A stretch of 64,000 nucleotides of DNA, taken from the NCBI GenBank assembly GCA_016706595.1, contig JADJJH010000003.1:742001-806000 (forward strand). Direction: 5' to 3'. Shown in pieces: positions 1 through 8,628 of this stretch. Numbering within the stretch: the first letter of the stretch is position 1; each line of letters opens with the position of its first letter. The translations under genes and the position numbers were made by a program. This stretch comes from Bacteroidota bacterium (GTDB lineage: Bacteria; Bacteroidota; Bacteroidia; Chitinophagales; Chitinophagaceae). A model generated the notes under the pieces. It did not search any database. It was not told where the DNA came from and was given only the letters and a program-made list of their open reading frames with translations.

Positions 1-384
1 AAAAAAATCAGCGCCATACTATTGCTCTTTTTGTACCTCCCTTCGGTAATTGGGGTGCAATTATGTGCACATTATTGTGGCGGTGAACTTCAGTCGGTAT
101 CGGTTTATACACATGCCAATGAAGATTTATGTTGCGGAACACATGCCAAGCATAATTGCTGCAACGAAGAGAATAAGATCATTAAAGTAAAGGATAGCCA
201 TAAAAATCCCGAGCTTAAAGTTTTCAGTTTTGAAACATTTGATGAATTAGCCTTGGAAGTATTTCAGTTTCAAACAGAATTACCAAGGATTTTATCAAGT
301 TGTACCATCCCTGAAACCTATATCGATCCGCCCGACATCCCTAGGTCGAAATTGTATCTTTATCATTGCACATTCTTAATTTGA
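1..384 (+). CDS. HYC_CC_PP family small exported protein (5' partial)
   Basis: The reading frame is open from base 1 and starts with KKISAILLLFLYLPSVIG, the body of a signal peptide, so the start codon probably lies just before the window. The mature part has AHYCGG, then two vicinal cysteine pairs (DLCCGT, HNCCNE), and a DPPDIP motif near the end. That HYC / CC / PP order is the signature of the small Bacteroidota family named after it. Its biochemical role is not established. The next three genes are an MbnP-like protein, a TonB-dependent receptor and an HMA protein, so I infer a part in envelope copper handling, with the paired cysteines as possible Cu(I) ligands. The family call is fairly sure; the function is inference. 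Confidence 0.75.
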   Translation, partial: KKISAILLLFLYLPSVIGVQLCAHYCGGELQSVSVYTHANEDLCCGTHAKHNCCNEENKIIKVKDSHKNPELKVFSFETFDELALEVFQFQTELPRILSSCTIPETYIDPPDIPRSKLYLYHCTFLI

Positions 385-444
385 TATTTTGTTTTTTGTC
401 AAGAGTTATTATTTATTTAATTATCTATTTAAAACAATTTTCAA

Positions 445-1176
445 ATGAAAGTAATAAACATATTCATAGCAGGCTTGCTTATAATCAGCGTTGCCAGCTG
501 CAAAAAAAACACATTAGCTACCTCAGGTGATGTAGCCATTTCAATGAACAATGTTGCCAACGGAAATCCAATAACCCTTGGCGCTTTGAATAATACCAAT
601 GCATTAGGATCAACTTTTAGCGTAGATATGCTAAAGTATTATGTAAGTAAAATGGTTTTGGTAAGCGATGCAGGAAGCGATTTCGAATTCAATAACTACG
701 ATTTAATTGATATTGCAGACCCAACAACTTTGACTATTCAGGGTAGTGCAATTCCAAACGGTCATTATTCTAAACTTAAATTTGCTTTAGGTATCGACTC
801 ACTTAGAAATCATACTGGTGCGCAAGAAGGAGATTTAGATCCTTTATATGGAATGATTTGGACTTGGAGTACCGGCTATATATTCTTTAAGCATGAAGGT
901 CGCTTTATAAAAACAGATCTTACGGAAGACAATTTATTGTTTCATTTAGGAACTGATAGAGCTTATACTATGCTTGAAATTCCAATTGATTTAAAAGTAG
1001 AGGGTGCAAACAAAAAGCTCATTATCAATTTCGATGTCGCTAAAATGTATAATTCGCCGGCACTTGATTTCAATGTCATGAATATTAATCAAAGTACAAC
1101 TGCTGCCGATTTTCCATGGATAGATGATATGAAAGCTAACGCGATAGATGCGTTTTCTTTTAATCGTTCAGAGTAA
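445..1176 (+). CDS. MbnP-like copper-binding lipoprotein
   Basis: This is a 243-residue protein with an N-terminal lipoprotein signal (IISVASCKKN, lipidation cysteine at residue 19). The mature part resembles the MbnP family: the pattern TFSVDMLKYYVSKMVLV near residue 60, a PNGHYSKLKFALGID segment near 105, and a tryptophan/tyrosine-rich GMIWTWSTGYIFFKHEGRF stretch near 140. MbnP proteins are periplasmic copper proteins first known from methanobactin operons, where a partner diheme enzyme (MbnH) oxidises a tryptophan. No mbnH gene is visible here. The gene lies 60 bp after the HYC_CC_PP gene and is followed by a TonB-dependent receptor, as in related Bacteroidota copper clusters. An alternative is a general periplasmic metal-binding lipoprotein. 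Confidence 0.75.
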   Translation: MKVINIFIAGLLIISVASCKKNTLATSGDVAISMNNVANGNPITLGALNNTNALGSTFSVDMLKYYVSKMVLVSDAGSDFEFNNYDLIDIADPTTLTIQGSAIPNGHYSKLKFALGIDSLRNHTGAQEGDLDPLYGMIWTWSTGYIFFKHEGRFIKTDLTEDNLLFHLGTDRAYTMLEIPIDLKVEGANKKLIINFDVAKMYNSPALDFNVMNINQSTTAADFPWIDDMKANAIDAFSFNRSE

Positions 1177-1182
1177 TCTTTA

Positions 1183-1200
1183 TCCCGAAAGCGTTCGGGA
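1183..1200 (+). terminator. short hairpin after the MbnP-like gene
   Basis: A perfect 7-bp stem (tcccgaa / ttcggga) with a 4-base loop begins 7 bp after the stop codon. There is no T-tract, so it may be an mRNA 3'-end stabiliser rather than a classical intrinsic terminator. Confidence 0.4.
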
Positions 1201-1373
1201 CAATCTTCAATTTTCAATTAGGAGTCTTCGTCACAAAATGGTTTGTATCTGTATGCTCATTTTTGTAGTTTTTAAATAGAAACAAATTCATTGATGGAAT
1301 TAAATCTAATAGCTTCAAATAATTGAGTTATTATTTACTCGCCATACAAGGCAATCATTATAAAAAATAAAAA

Positions 1374-3383
1374 ATGAAAATCACTTCATATATTCTTTGC
1401 TTAGTACTGAGTTTGGTCTACTCGGTAACGCAAGCACAATCCACTAAGGATACCACAAAAAAGAAAGACCTTAATACCATACAAATTATTCAACGCAATA
1501 ATGGAAATACCATGGATGCATTGAGTCCCATTCGTACAGAAAAACTTACACAAGTTGAATTAAAAAAGAATGCCTGCTGTAATCTGGCCGAAAGTTTTGA
1601 AAGTAGTCCTACCGTTGAAGTAAGTTTTAGTAATGCACTTACCGGTGCTCGTCAAATTCAAATGTTAGGACTCAGCGGTGTGTATGTTCAAATGATGACT
1701 GATTTATTGCCAACCATTCGTGGATTAAATTATACGTATGGCTTCAGTAATATTCCGGGCTCACAAGTAAATTCGATTTTTATTAATAAAGGTCCAGGCA
1801 GTGTAACCAATGGTTTTGAAAGCATGACCGGACAAATTGATGTTGAATTGCAAAAGCCTGAACGCTCACCTCGTTTATTTATTAATGCTTACATGAATTC
1901 ACGATTACGTTCGGAGCTAAATACCAATGTGGCACATCAATTTAATAAAAAATGGAGTACTATGCTCATGTTACATGGAAGCGCGATTCAAAATAAAGTA
2001 GATATGAATGAAGATGGATATCTCGATCGTCCCTTATACAAGCAGTTTAATTTTATCAATCGTTGGAAATATCAAGGTAAAAATTTGGAAAGCATGTTTG
2101 GGGTAAAGGGTTTGTATGATGAAAAAGTGGGCGGACAAGTAGGTTTCGATAATTCAATTTCGCAGAATCAACAAAGTGCTTATGGTTTTGCAATTACTAC
2201 CAAGCGATTTGAATTGTTTAATAAAACAAGTTATAGTTTAGATGCTACCGGTGATAAAAGTATTGGCTTACAAGCAAACTATACAGATCATAACATTGAT
2301 GCATTTTATGGACTACATCCTTATAAAGGTATTCAACAAAGTTTGTATGCGAATATGATTTATCAAACCCATATCTCAAAAGATTTCAGCAAGGATGTGC
2401 TACGATTAGGAGGCGGTATTTTATATGATTATATTGTAGAAGGGTATAAAAATACTCATTTGAATAGAAGCGAACCCGTTAGCGGAATCTTTGCCGAGTA
2501 CACTTATATTCATGGTGATAAATGGAGCGCCCTAGCGGGAGTTCGGACAGATTATAATTTTAGATTAAATAAATTATTTTTTATTCCTCGTTTGAATTTA
2601 AAATATAGTTTAAATCAACAAGCCAGTATTCGGGCAAGCGCAGGTAGTGGTTTTAGAACCGCTAGCATTTTAGCCGAAAATGCGCAGTTGTTTGTGAGCA
2701 ATCGAAATATTTTTGTTACTGAAACATTGAACCCTGAGTATAGTTGGAATTATGGTTTGAATTTTTCGTACTGTTTTACACAACGTCAAAAAGAAGGAAG
2801 GTTTAGCGTTGATGTTTTTAGAACCGATTTCGAAAACCAAGTGATTGCTGATTTTGATTTAGATCCAAGAGCAGTGTATTTTTATAATCTGAAAGGGAAA
2901 TCTTATGCATGGTATGTACAGGCAGAAATGTATTTCGAATTATTGAAAAATCTTGATATTCGCATGGCCTATAAATTCAATGATGTAAAAGTTACACAAC
3001 ATGGCATATTGATGCAAAAGGCCATGAATGCAAAACATCGTGCCTTATTTAATATTGCTTATCAAACCAATAAGAAAAAATGGAAATTTGATTTTACAAC
3101 ACAATGGGTAGGCAGACAGCGTTTGCCTGATATGTCGGCAAATCCTGAAGCGTATCGACTTTTAACTTATTCGCCAAGTTATTTTAGAATGTTAGGACAA
3201 ATTACTTACGTGATGAAACAACTTGATTTGTATGTGGGTAGTGAAAATATAAACAACTATACACAGAGGGATGTGATTATAGATGGGGCAAATCCGTTTG
3301 GAACGTATTTTGATGCAGGAAATGTTTGGGGACCTGTATTGGGTAGAATGCTATATGCCGGATTCAGATACACAATTAAATAG
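1374..3383 (+). CDS. TonB-dependent outer-membrane receptor, copper-cluster type
   Basis: This 669-residue protein has a signal peptide (cleavage near VTQAQS, residue 22), a plug domain from about residue 40 to 160 and a 22-strand-type barrel ending in GFRYTIK. It lacks the carboxypeptidase-like N-terminal domain seen in the other receptor in this window. The plug carries KKNACCNLAESFE near residue 65, a vicinal cysteine pair found in receptors encoded beside MbnP, HYC_CC_PP and HMA genes. It should import a metal or metal complex across the outer membrane using TonB energy. Copper is inferred from the neighbours. The frame is intact. A dispersed repeat begins within its stop codon. Confidence 0.85.
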   Translation: MKITSYILCLVLSLVYSVTQAQSTKDTTKKKDLNTIQIIQRNNGNTMDALSPIRTEKLTQVELKKNACCNLAESFESSPTVEVSFSNALTGARQIQMLGLSGVYVQMMTDLLPTIRGLNYTYGFSNIPGSQVNSIFINKGPGSVTNGFESMTGQIDVELQKPERSPRLFINAYMNSRLRSELNTNVAHQFNKKWSTMLMLHGSAIQNKVDMNEDGYLDRPLYKQFNFINRWKYQGKNLESMFGVKGLYDEKVGGQVGFDNSISQNQQSAYGFAITTKRFELFNKTSYSLDATGDKSIGLQANYTDHNIDAFYGLHPYKGIQQSLYANMIYQTHISKDFSKDVLRLGGGILYDYIVEGYKNTHLNRSEPVSGIFAEYTYIHGDKWSALAGVRTDYNFRLNKLFFIPRLNLKYSLNQQASIRASAGSGFRTASILAENAQLFVSNRNIFVTETLNPEYSWNYGLNFSYCFTQRQKEGRFSVDVFRTDFENQVIADFDLDPRAVYFYNLKGKSYAWYVQAEMYFELLKNLDIRMAYKFNDVKVTQHGILMQKAMNAKHRALFNIAYQTNKKKWKFDFTTQWVGRQRLPDMSANPEAYRLLTYSPSYFRMLGQITYVMKQLDLYVGSENINNYTQRDVIIDGANPFGTYFDAGNVWGPVLGRMLYAGFRYTIK

Positions 3384-3612
3384 TGTTTGCAAGAAAACGC
3401 CAACTACATCGTCATCCTCACCTTTCAAACAGGTCATTTACAGAAGTAATACCAATGTGATTTGTGTCGTAGACCAAATCTTACAGTGGTTTATGCCGAT
3501 TAGATAGCTGTTCAGACCAATTTATTGGTCTGTTATAGATATCATTTCGGTATAAACTCCCTGTTTTCAAGGCTTCGGCTTCCTCGTATTTGACGCTTTC
3601 TTATCAAACACT
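3382..3612 (+). repeat. dispersed element with terminal inverted repeats, long form
   Basis: The ends are inverted copies (agtgtttgcaagaaa at the left, tttcttatcaaacact at the right). Inner parts of both ends (gaaaacgccaactacatc and ggcttcctcgtatttgac) recur at 31627-31701 on the other strand, where a 75-bp short form lacks the central ~150 bp. Here the left end overlaps the receptor's TAG stop codon. The central part contains a second repeat shared with 14208-14283. The element accounts for most of the 370-bp gap before the HMA gene. Confidence 0.7.
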
Positions 3613-3753
3613 AAATAGAACATATGTGTCTTTGATTGAGAAATTGAGAAGAATTATGTTTTCCCCTCTTGGGAGGGGCAAGGGGTGGGTAAAAAATTAA
3701 AGAATTTTGTAGAACTTAAAGTCTAATTAAATTTAAAAAATAAATATAAAAAA

Positions 3754-4101
3754 ATGAAAATGTTAAAAATGCTAATCTTGAGTTTACTACTTGCATTTGC
3801 GGTAAACACATCACAAGCGAAACAAGAAAAAGAAGTAGCCATTACTGAAACCATTTCAGTAAATGGGAATTGCGAAAGTTGTAAAAAGAATATTGAGAGA
3901 GCTGTAAAAGTAAAGGGTGTTAAAAAAGCAAATTGGGATGCCGATACAAAAACGTTGACGGTTACTTACTTAGCTTCTAAAATTAGCAACGACCAATTGC
4001 AAAGGAAAATTGCAGATTCGGGTTATGATACAGAGAAGTATAAAGCCCCGGATGAAGTATATAAAAATTTGCATGCTTGTTGTCAGTACGAAAGGAAGTA
4101 A
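3754..4101 (+). CDS. exported heavy-metal-associated (HMA) domain protein
   Basis: This 115-residue protein has a signal peptide (cleavage near SQAKQ, residue 24) and one ferredoxin-like HMA domain from about residue 29 to 95. The metal-binding loop is NGNCESCKKN, a CxxC motif. Free periplasmic HMA domains bind Cu(I) or other soft metals and pass them to partners. A further vicinal pair, HACCQY, sits at the C-terminus, outside the usual HMA fold, matching the CC pairs in the neighbouring receptor and HYC_CC_PP protein. I infer a chaperone role in the same copper pathway. The domain call is firm; the metal is inferred. Confidence 0.85.
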   Translation: MKMLKMLILSLLLAFAVNTSQAKQEKEVAITETISVNGNCESCKKNIERAVKVKGVKKANWDADTKTLTVTYLASKISNDQLQRKIADSGYDTEKYKAPDEVYKNLHACCQYERK

Positions 4102-4112
4102 TTTGTATACTT

Positions 4113-4216
4113 GAAAACTGTTGCAAAACTCAATTGGCAAAAAATTTGTTGAGTAACGAAGAAATTTGAAGCCAATTGAGTTTATGTTATTTTAGTTAGG
4201 TTTTTGCAACGGTCTT
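4113..4216 (-). repeat. imperfect palindromic repeat, copy 1
   Basis: The left arm (ctgttgcaaaactcaattgg) is answered by gccaattgagttt and ttgcaacggtc on the right, so the unit folds into a long hairpin. The reverse complement matches 53639-53793 along its length, including the centre with gttactcaa. It fills the gap between the HMA and HD-domain genes. Confidence 0.65.
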
Positions 4217-4253
4217 ACTTGATGAATTGCGTCATTAACCCTAATTTCGTTGC

Positions 4254-5483
4254 ATGCGAAAAATTATCAACGATCCGGTGCATGGCTTTATCACCATTGA
4301 TGATGAATTGATTTATCATATTATTTCTCATCCTTACTTTCAACGCTTACGCCGGATTAAGCAAATGGCTTTAGCGTATTTGGTATATCCCGGTGCTGTG
4401 CATACAAGATTGCATCATGCATTAGGTGCTTATCATTTAATGCATTGTGCTGTTGTTGAATTACGTCAAAAAGGAATAGAAATTACAGATAAAGAAGAAC
4501 AAGCTGTAAAAATAGCTATTCTATTACATGATATTGGGCATGGTCCATTTTCGCATGCACTTGAACATGCTATCGTTGATGTTAAGCACGAATCACTGTC
4601 GGTTCTTATCATGCAAAAACTTGCTGAAGAATTGCATCAAACAGGGGTAATCGAAAAAGATGGTTTGCAAACTACCATTGAAATTTTTAAAGGGATTTAT
4701 TCTAAAAAGTTTCTGCACCAATTAGTAAGCAGTCAGTTAGATGTTGACCGTATGGATTATTTGGCAAGAGATAGTTTTTTTACCGGCGTTTCAGAAGGTG
4801 TGATTGGTTACGATCGGATTATTAAAATGCTAACCGTTGTGAATGACGAATTAGTGGTTGAAGAGAAAGGGATTCACTCCATTGAGAAATTTTTAATTGC
4901 GCGTCGACTTATGTATTGGCAAGTGTATTTGCATAAAACCGTGCTAAGCTCAGAATTGATGTTGGTGAATTTATTAAAACGTGCGAAGTACTTAGTAAAG
5001 CAAGGCAAACATCTTTTTGCAACCCCTTCGTTACAATATTTTTTGCATCACGATTTTGAGATGTCAGATTTTACTTCACATCCATCTTGCTTAACGCATT
5101 TTCTTGAACTCGATGATTTTGATGTGGTGAGCGCGGTAAAAGTTTGGGCACATCATGAAGATCGCGTATTAGCTGATTTAAGTTCTCGATTACTGCACCG
5201 TAACTTATTTAAGGTGAAGTTTTTGCAAGATGAATCTGAAGCCAACATTATGCAGATGAAACGGAAAGTGCAAGAATTAGGGGCTTTTAGTGAAGATGAA
5301 TTACCTTATTATTTTATTGAGGATACCACTTCTAGCAGTACCTATAATGCAGGTAATGAAATGATTCGAATTTTGTACAAATCAGGTGAAATTAGAGATA
5401 TTTCGAAAGTTGAGAATACGCTCATTAGCGAGGGGCTTTTAGTACCCATAAAAAAACATTACATTTGTTTTTTTAGAAACTAA
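4254..5483 (+). CDS. HD-domain phosphohydrolase (SAMHD1/dGTPase-like, COG1078)
   Basis: This 409-residue cytoplasmic protein belongs to the HD superfamily. The metal-binding residues are visible as HTRLHHALG (about residue 51), HDIGHGPFSHALE (about 92) and the later aspartate in SQLDVDRMDYLARDS (about 165). The opening DPVHGFI and YFQRLRRIKQ are typical of the COG1078 branch, which is related to dNTP triphosphohydrolases. The substrate in this branch is not known for certain. It lies 9 bp upstream of lpxD and is probably cotranscribed. A likely -7 element, taatttcg at 4242-4249, gives a very short leader. Full length and undamaged. Confidence 0.85.
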   Translation: MRKIINDPVHGFITIDDELIYHIISHPYFQRLRRIKQMALAYLVYPGAVHTRLHHALGAYHLMHCAVVELRQKGIEITDKEEQAVKIAILLHDIGHGPFSHALEHAIVDVKHESLSVLIMQKLAEELHQTGVIEKDGLQTTIEIFKGIYSKKFLHQLVSSQLDVDRMDYLARDSFFTGVSEGVIGYDRIIKMLTVVNDELVVEEKGIHSIEKFLIARRLMYWQVYLHKTVLSSELMLVNLLKRAKYLVKQGKHLFATPSLQYFLHHDFEMSDFTSHPSCLTHFLELDDFDVVSAVKVWAHHEDRVLADLSSRLLHRNLFKVKFLQDESEANIMQMKRKVQELGAFSEDELPYYFIEDTTSSSTYNAGNEMIRILYKSGEIRDISKVENTLISEGLLVPIKKHYICFFRN

Positions 5484-5492
5484 AGCCATTAT

Positions 5493-6529
5493 ATGAAGTT
5501 TACGGCTCAGCAAATAGCCACGCTTGTACAAGGACGAATTGAGGGCGATGCCAATACACAAGTCCAATCGTTTTCGAAAATCGAAGATGGTAAATCGGGA
5601 GATTTATGCTTTTTGGCAAATGCCAAATACGAAGAGTATTTGTATACATCGTCAGCAAGTGTAATCATCGTCAATGAAAGTCTGGTTTTATCCAAGGCCA
5701 TTCAGGCAACTTTAATTCGGGTGAATGATGCCTACGCTGCTTTTGCGGTGCTTTTGCAAACCTACCAAGAACTTACAGCAGCTAAACCTCCACAAGGAAA
5801 AGAAGAATTTTGTTTTGTATCGCCTGAGGCAAATATTGATGAAACAGCTTATATAGGTTCATTTGCCTACATAAGTAAAGGGGTTAAGGTGGGAAAGAAT
5901 TCGGCCATTTACCCGCAAGTCTTTTTAGGTGAAAATGTGAAAGTAGGAGAGGGTGTGATTATTTATCCCGGTGTAAAAATTTATAAAGATTGTGTAATCG
6001 GGAATCACTGTATAATACACGCCGGAACGATAATTGGTAGCGATGGTTTTGGTTTCGCACCTGAAAATGGAAGTTTTAAAAAGATTCCGCAAATTGGCAA
6101 TGTCATCATTGAAGATGATGTTGAGATTGGCGCCAATTGTACTATCGATCGCGCAACTATGGGTTCAACGATAATTAAAAAGGGAGCCAAGCTCGATAAT
6201 TTAATTCAGATTGCCCATAATGTTGAAGTTGGCGAAAGTACAGTGATTGCGTCTCAGGCGGGTATTTCAGGAAGCACCAAAGTGGGGCGTTATTGCATGG
6301 TGGGCGGACAAGCCGGAATTGTTGGGCATATTCGTATTGCAGATGGTGCGAAAATTAATGCACAAAGTGGGGTGGCAAAGCAAATCGATATTCCGAATTC
6401 ATCACTAACCGGTTCGCCTGCATTTGATTATGTACCTTCCTTGCGCAGTCAGGTGGTATATCGTAACCTGCCCGAAATGCAAAACGAATTGAAGCCTTAG
6501 AAAAGAAATTACAAGAACTTACAAAATAA
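5493..6529 (+). CDS. lpxD: UDP-3-O-acylglucosamine N-acyltransferase LpxD (frameshift near the 3' end)
   Basis: LpxD adds the second 3-hydroxyacyl chain to UDP-3-O-acylglucosamine in lipid A synthesis. The protein has the N-terminal uridine-binding domain (FTAQQIATLVQGRIEGD), then a left-handed beta-helix of hexapeptide repeats from about residue 110, with the catalytic His region around IQIAHNVEVGE. As given, the frame closes at 6500 with NELKP. Adding one base to the A-run near 6480 gives PEMQKRIEALEKKLQELTK, the expected C-terminal coiled helix, ending at TAA 6527-6529. The missing base is probably a sequence error. It is followed 25 bp later by lpxC-fabZ, so the two genes form an operon. 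Confidence 0.93.
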
Positions 6530-6554
6530 GTTTTCATACATTTGAAAATTATTC

Positions 6555-7968
6555 ATGGAACAGATAAATCAACAAACATTACAATCCGAATTTACGATAG
6601 AAGGCGTGGGATTACATACGGTGTGCATACTACAATGACCGTTCAGCGGCAAGTGCCGGATTTGGTATTAAATTTCAACGAATCGATTTGCCTGGCGAAC
6701 CGATTATGAAAGCCGATGTTGACTATGTGGTGGATACATCTCGTGGCACAACCCTTGAGCATAATGGAGCCAAAGTTTGTACAGTAGAACATATTTTATC
6801 TGCCCTTACCGGTATGGGTATCGATAACGCATTAATTAAATTAAGTGCCGAAGAAATTCCGATTGCCGATGGTAGTGCCAAAGTATTTGTTGATGCCATT
6901 GAACGAGTTGGCATAGAAGAACAAAATGCAAAGCGTATCTATTTTTCAATAGATACGAACCTTACTTATATAGATGAAGAGAAGAATGTTGAAATGGTAG
7001 CTACCCCAAGCACCGATTATAAAATCACTACCATGATTGATTTTAACTCGAATGTTTTGGGTACTCAACATGCTTACATTAAAGGATTAAAAAATTATAA
7101 AAAAGAGATCGCCGATTGCAGAACCTTTTGCTTCTTACATGAAATTGAGTATTTACATAGCAAAAATTTAATTAAAGGCGGTGATATTGATAATGCCATT
7201 GTGGTAGTCGATCGTGTATTGAGTGATGAAGAATTGAATAAATTAGCTAAACTTTTTAATCGAGAGAAAATTGAAGTGAAGCAAGAAGGATTTTTGAATA
7301 ATGTAAAACTTCATCATACCAATGAGCCGGCGCGACATAAATTATTAGATATTGTAGGTGATTTAACTTTAATCGGTTATCCTATTAAAGCTAATATTAT
7401 AGCCTATCGCCCTGGTCATAAAACCAATGTGGCCTTTGCAAAAAAGATAAAAGAGTATATCAAGAAGAATAAGAACATGTTAGATGTTCCGGTGTATAAT
7501 GCAACCGAGCCTGCCATTTTTGATATCAATTATATTTCAAAGCTTTTACCCCATCGTTATCCATTTTTATTGGTTGATAAAATTATTGACCTAAGCGATA
7601 ATCATGTAGTGGGTATTAAAAATATCACCATTAATGAGCCATGTTTCATGGGGCATTTTCCCGATAATCCAATTTTTCCGGGTGTATTACAATTAGAAGC
7701 TTTGGCACAAACAGGAGGCGTTTTAGTATTAAATAATCAAGGTGGACCAGAAAAAAAATTCGATACCTACTTTTTGAAAATTGATAATGCACGTTTCAAA
7801 CAAAAGGTAATGCCGGGAGATACTTTAATATTAAAAATGGAATTGATTTCTCCTATCCGTCGTGGTATTTGTGAAATGAAAGGAACAGTCTATGTAGGAA
7901 ATAAAATTGTATGTGAAGCCGATTTGATGGCGCAAATTGTGCCGAGAGAAAGTCGGGAATCTAAGTAA
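6555..7968 (+). CDS. lpxC/fabZ: bifunctional UDP-3-O-acyl-GlcNAc deacetylase / 3-hydroxyacyl-ACP dehydratase LpxC-FabZ (two apparent frameshifts)
   Basis: This is the Bacteroidota fusion of the committed lipid A deacetylase with the fatty-acid dehydratase. The first ~315 residues are LpxC, with zinc ligands in TVEHILSAL (about His80) and ARHKLLDIVGD (about His262 and Asp266). The rest is FabZ, with catalytic His in LLPHRYPF, GHFPDNPIFPG and the Glu of VLQLEALAQ. The natural start is ATG 6555 (MEQINQQTLQ). The frame breaks twice, at about 6618 (catac-ggt) and about 6647 (cagc-ggc). Inserting one base at each restores EGVGLHTGVHTTMTVQPAS. Because LpxC is normally essential, I read both as sequence errors. 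lpxA, usually next, is absent here. Confidence 0.93.
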
Positions 7969-8010
7969 ATAGAATGGCAATCTAGTATTTTGTAAACTTA
8001 AAATTTCGAA

Positions 8011-8153
8011 TGCGTGAGGGATATCAACGAAAATCCTTTTGCTTGCTTCAAGCAAAAGATTGAAGTGAATAGCCCGACCCTAAAGCAGACCCGGCGTAAA
8101 ATAGTTGTATAAATACAAGTTCTTTGGTTCGGGGCGCTTTAGGGACACGCCCA
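8011..8153 (+). repeat. dispersed hairpin repeat family (gcgaata-gcccgaccc type), copy 1
   Basis: The order of blocks is gcgtgagggata, a variable hairpin (cttttgctt / aagcaaaag at 8036-8058), gtgaatagcccgaccc, a spacer, and gctttagggacacgccca. The blocks ccctaaagc and gctttaggg are complementary, so the whole unit can fold. The same order of blocks occurs at 34181-34330, with partial copies at 31194-31283 and 53871-53945. It lies after the lpxC-fabZ stop codon in sense orientation. Confidence 0.65.
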
Positions 8154-8173
8154 ATGATAGATCAGAATTGTCA

Positions 8174-8626
8174 CTATTGATTTTTTAATACCATCGACAT
8201 ATGCGGAATATCATCCTCTAAATAATGGTGGTTAATTGAAACAAATCCAAAGTCGCTATAAAACTTTTCCAGATAACTTTGTGCTCCAATTTTAATGGGT
8301 TCATTAAATAATTCATTACAAAGTTGAATCGATTTTTGGACTAATTGCTTTCCTAATAAAGTTCCTCTCACGGTTTTTTTCGTAAGTACTCTGCCTATCG
8401 AACAATAATTTTCATAGGCCACGCCTTTTGGTAATAATCTGCTATAAGCAACTAAAACATCATCTTGCCAAAATAGTAAATGATAGCAAAGTAAATCTCT
8501 ATCATCACAATCTTGATACATACAATTTTGTTCCAACGAAAATACTTCTAGTCGTAGTTGTAGAATTCTGTATAGTTCAATCGTAGTAAGTTCATTAAAG
8601 TGTTTGCAGATGATAATAGTCTCCAT
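8174..8626 (-). CDS. GNAT family N-acetyltransferase, ElaA-like
   Basis: This 150-residue protein has the ElaA-type pattern LRLEVFSLEQNCMYQDCDDRD near residue 26, then the acetyl-CoA-binding segment IGRVLTKKTVRGTLLGKQLV around residue 85-105 and the C-terminal KIGAQSYLEKFYSDFGF. ElaA-family proteins are cytoplasmic acetyltransferases without a firmly known substrate. It is the last gene of a tight minus-strand run: its start lies 2 bp after the mqnD stop, so it is probably cotranscribed with the menaquinone genes, though no functional link is implied by the family. Confidence 0.85.
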   Translation of the reverse strand: METIIICKHFNELTTIELYRILQLRLEVFSLEQNCMYQDCDDRDLLCYHLLFWQDDVLVAYSRLLPKGVAYENYCSIGRVLTKKTVRGTLLGKQLVQKSIQLCNELFNEPIKIGAQSYLEKFYSDFGFVSINHHYLEDDIPHMSMVLKNQ

Positions 8627-8628
8627 AA

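Noticed and set aside
1201..1373. possible riboswitch upstream of the copper receptor
   Set aside because: I see only a heptad-like cttcaattttcaat run and AT-rich sequence, with no structure I can match to a known metal riboswitch.
3283..3507. short plus-strand frame overlapping the end of the copper receptor gene
   Set aside because: It is an out-of-frame shadow of the receptor that runs into a repeat element; no family-like sequence.
6500..6690. lpxC as a pseudogene with a late start at 6688
   Set aside because: Repairing two single missing bases gives a perfect LpxC N-terminus from ATG 6555, and the gene is normally essential; sequence error is the simpler reading.
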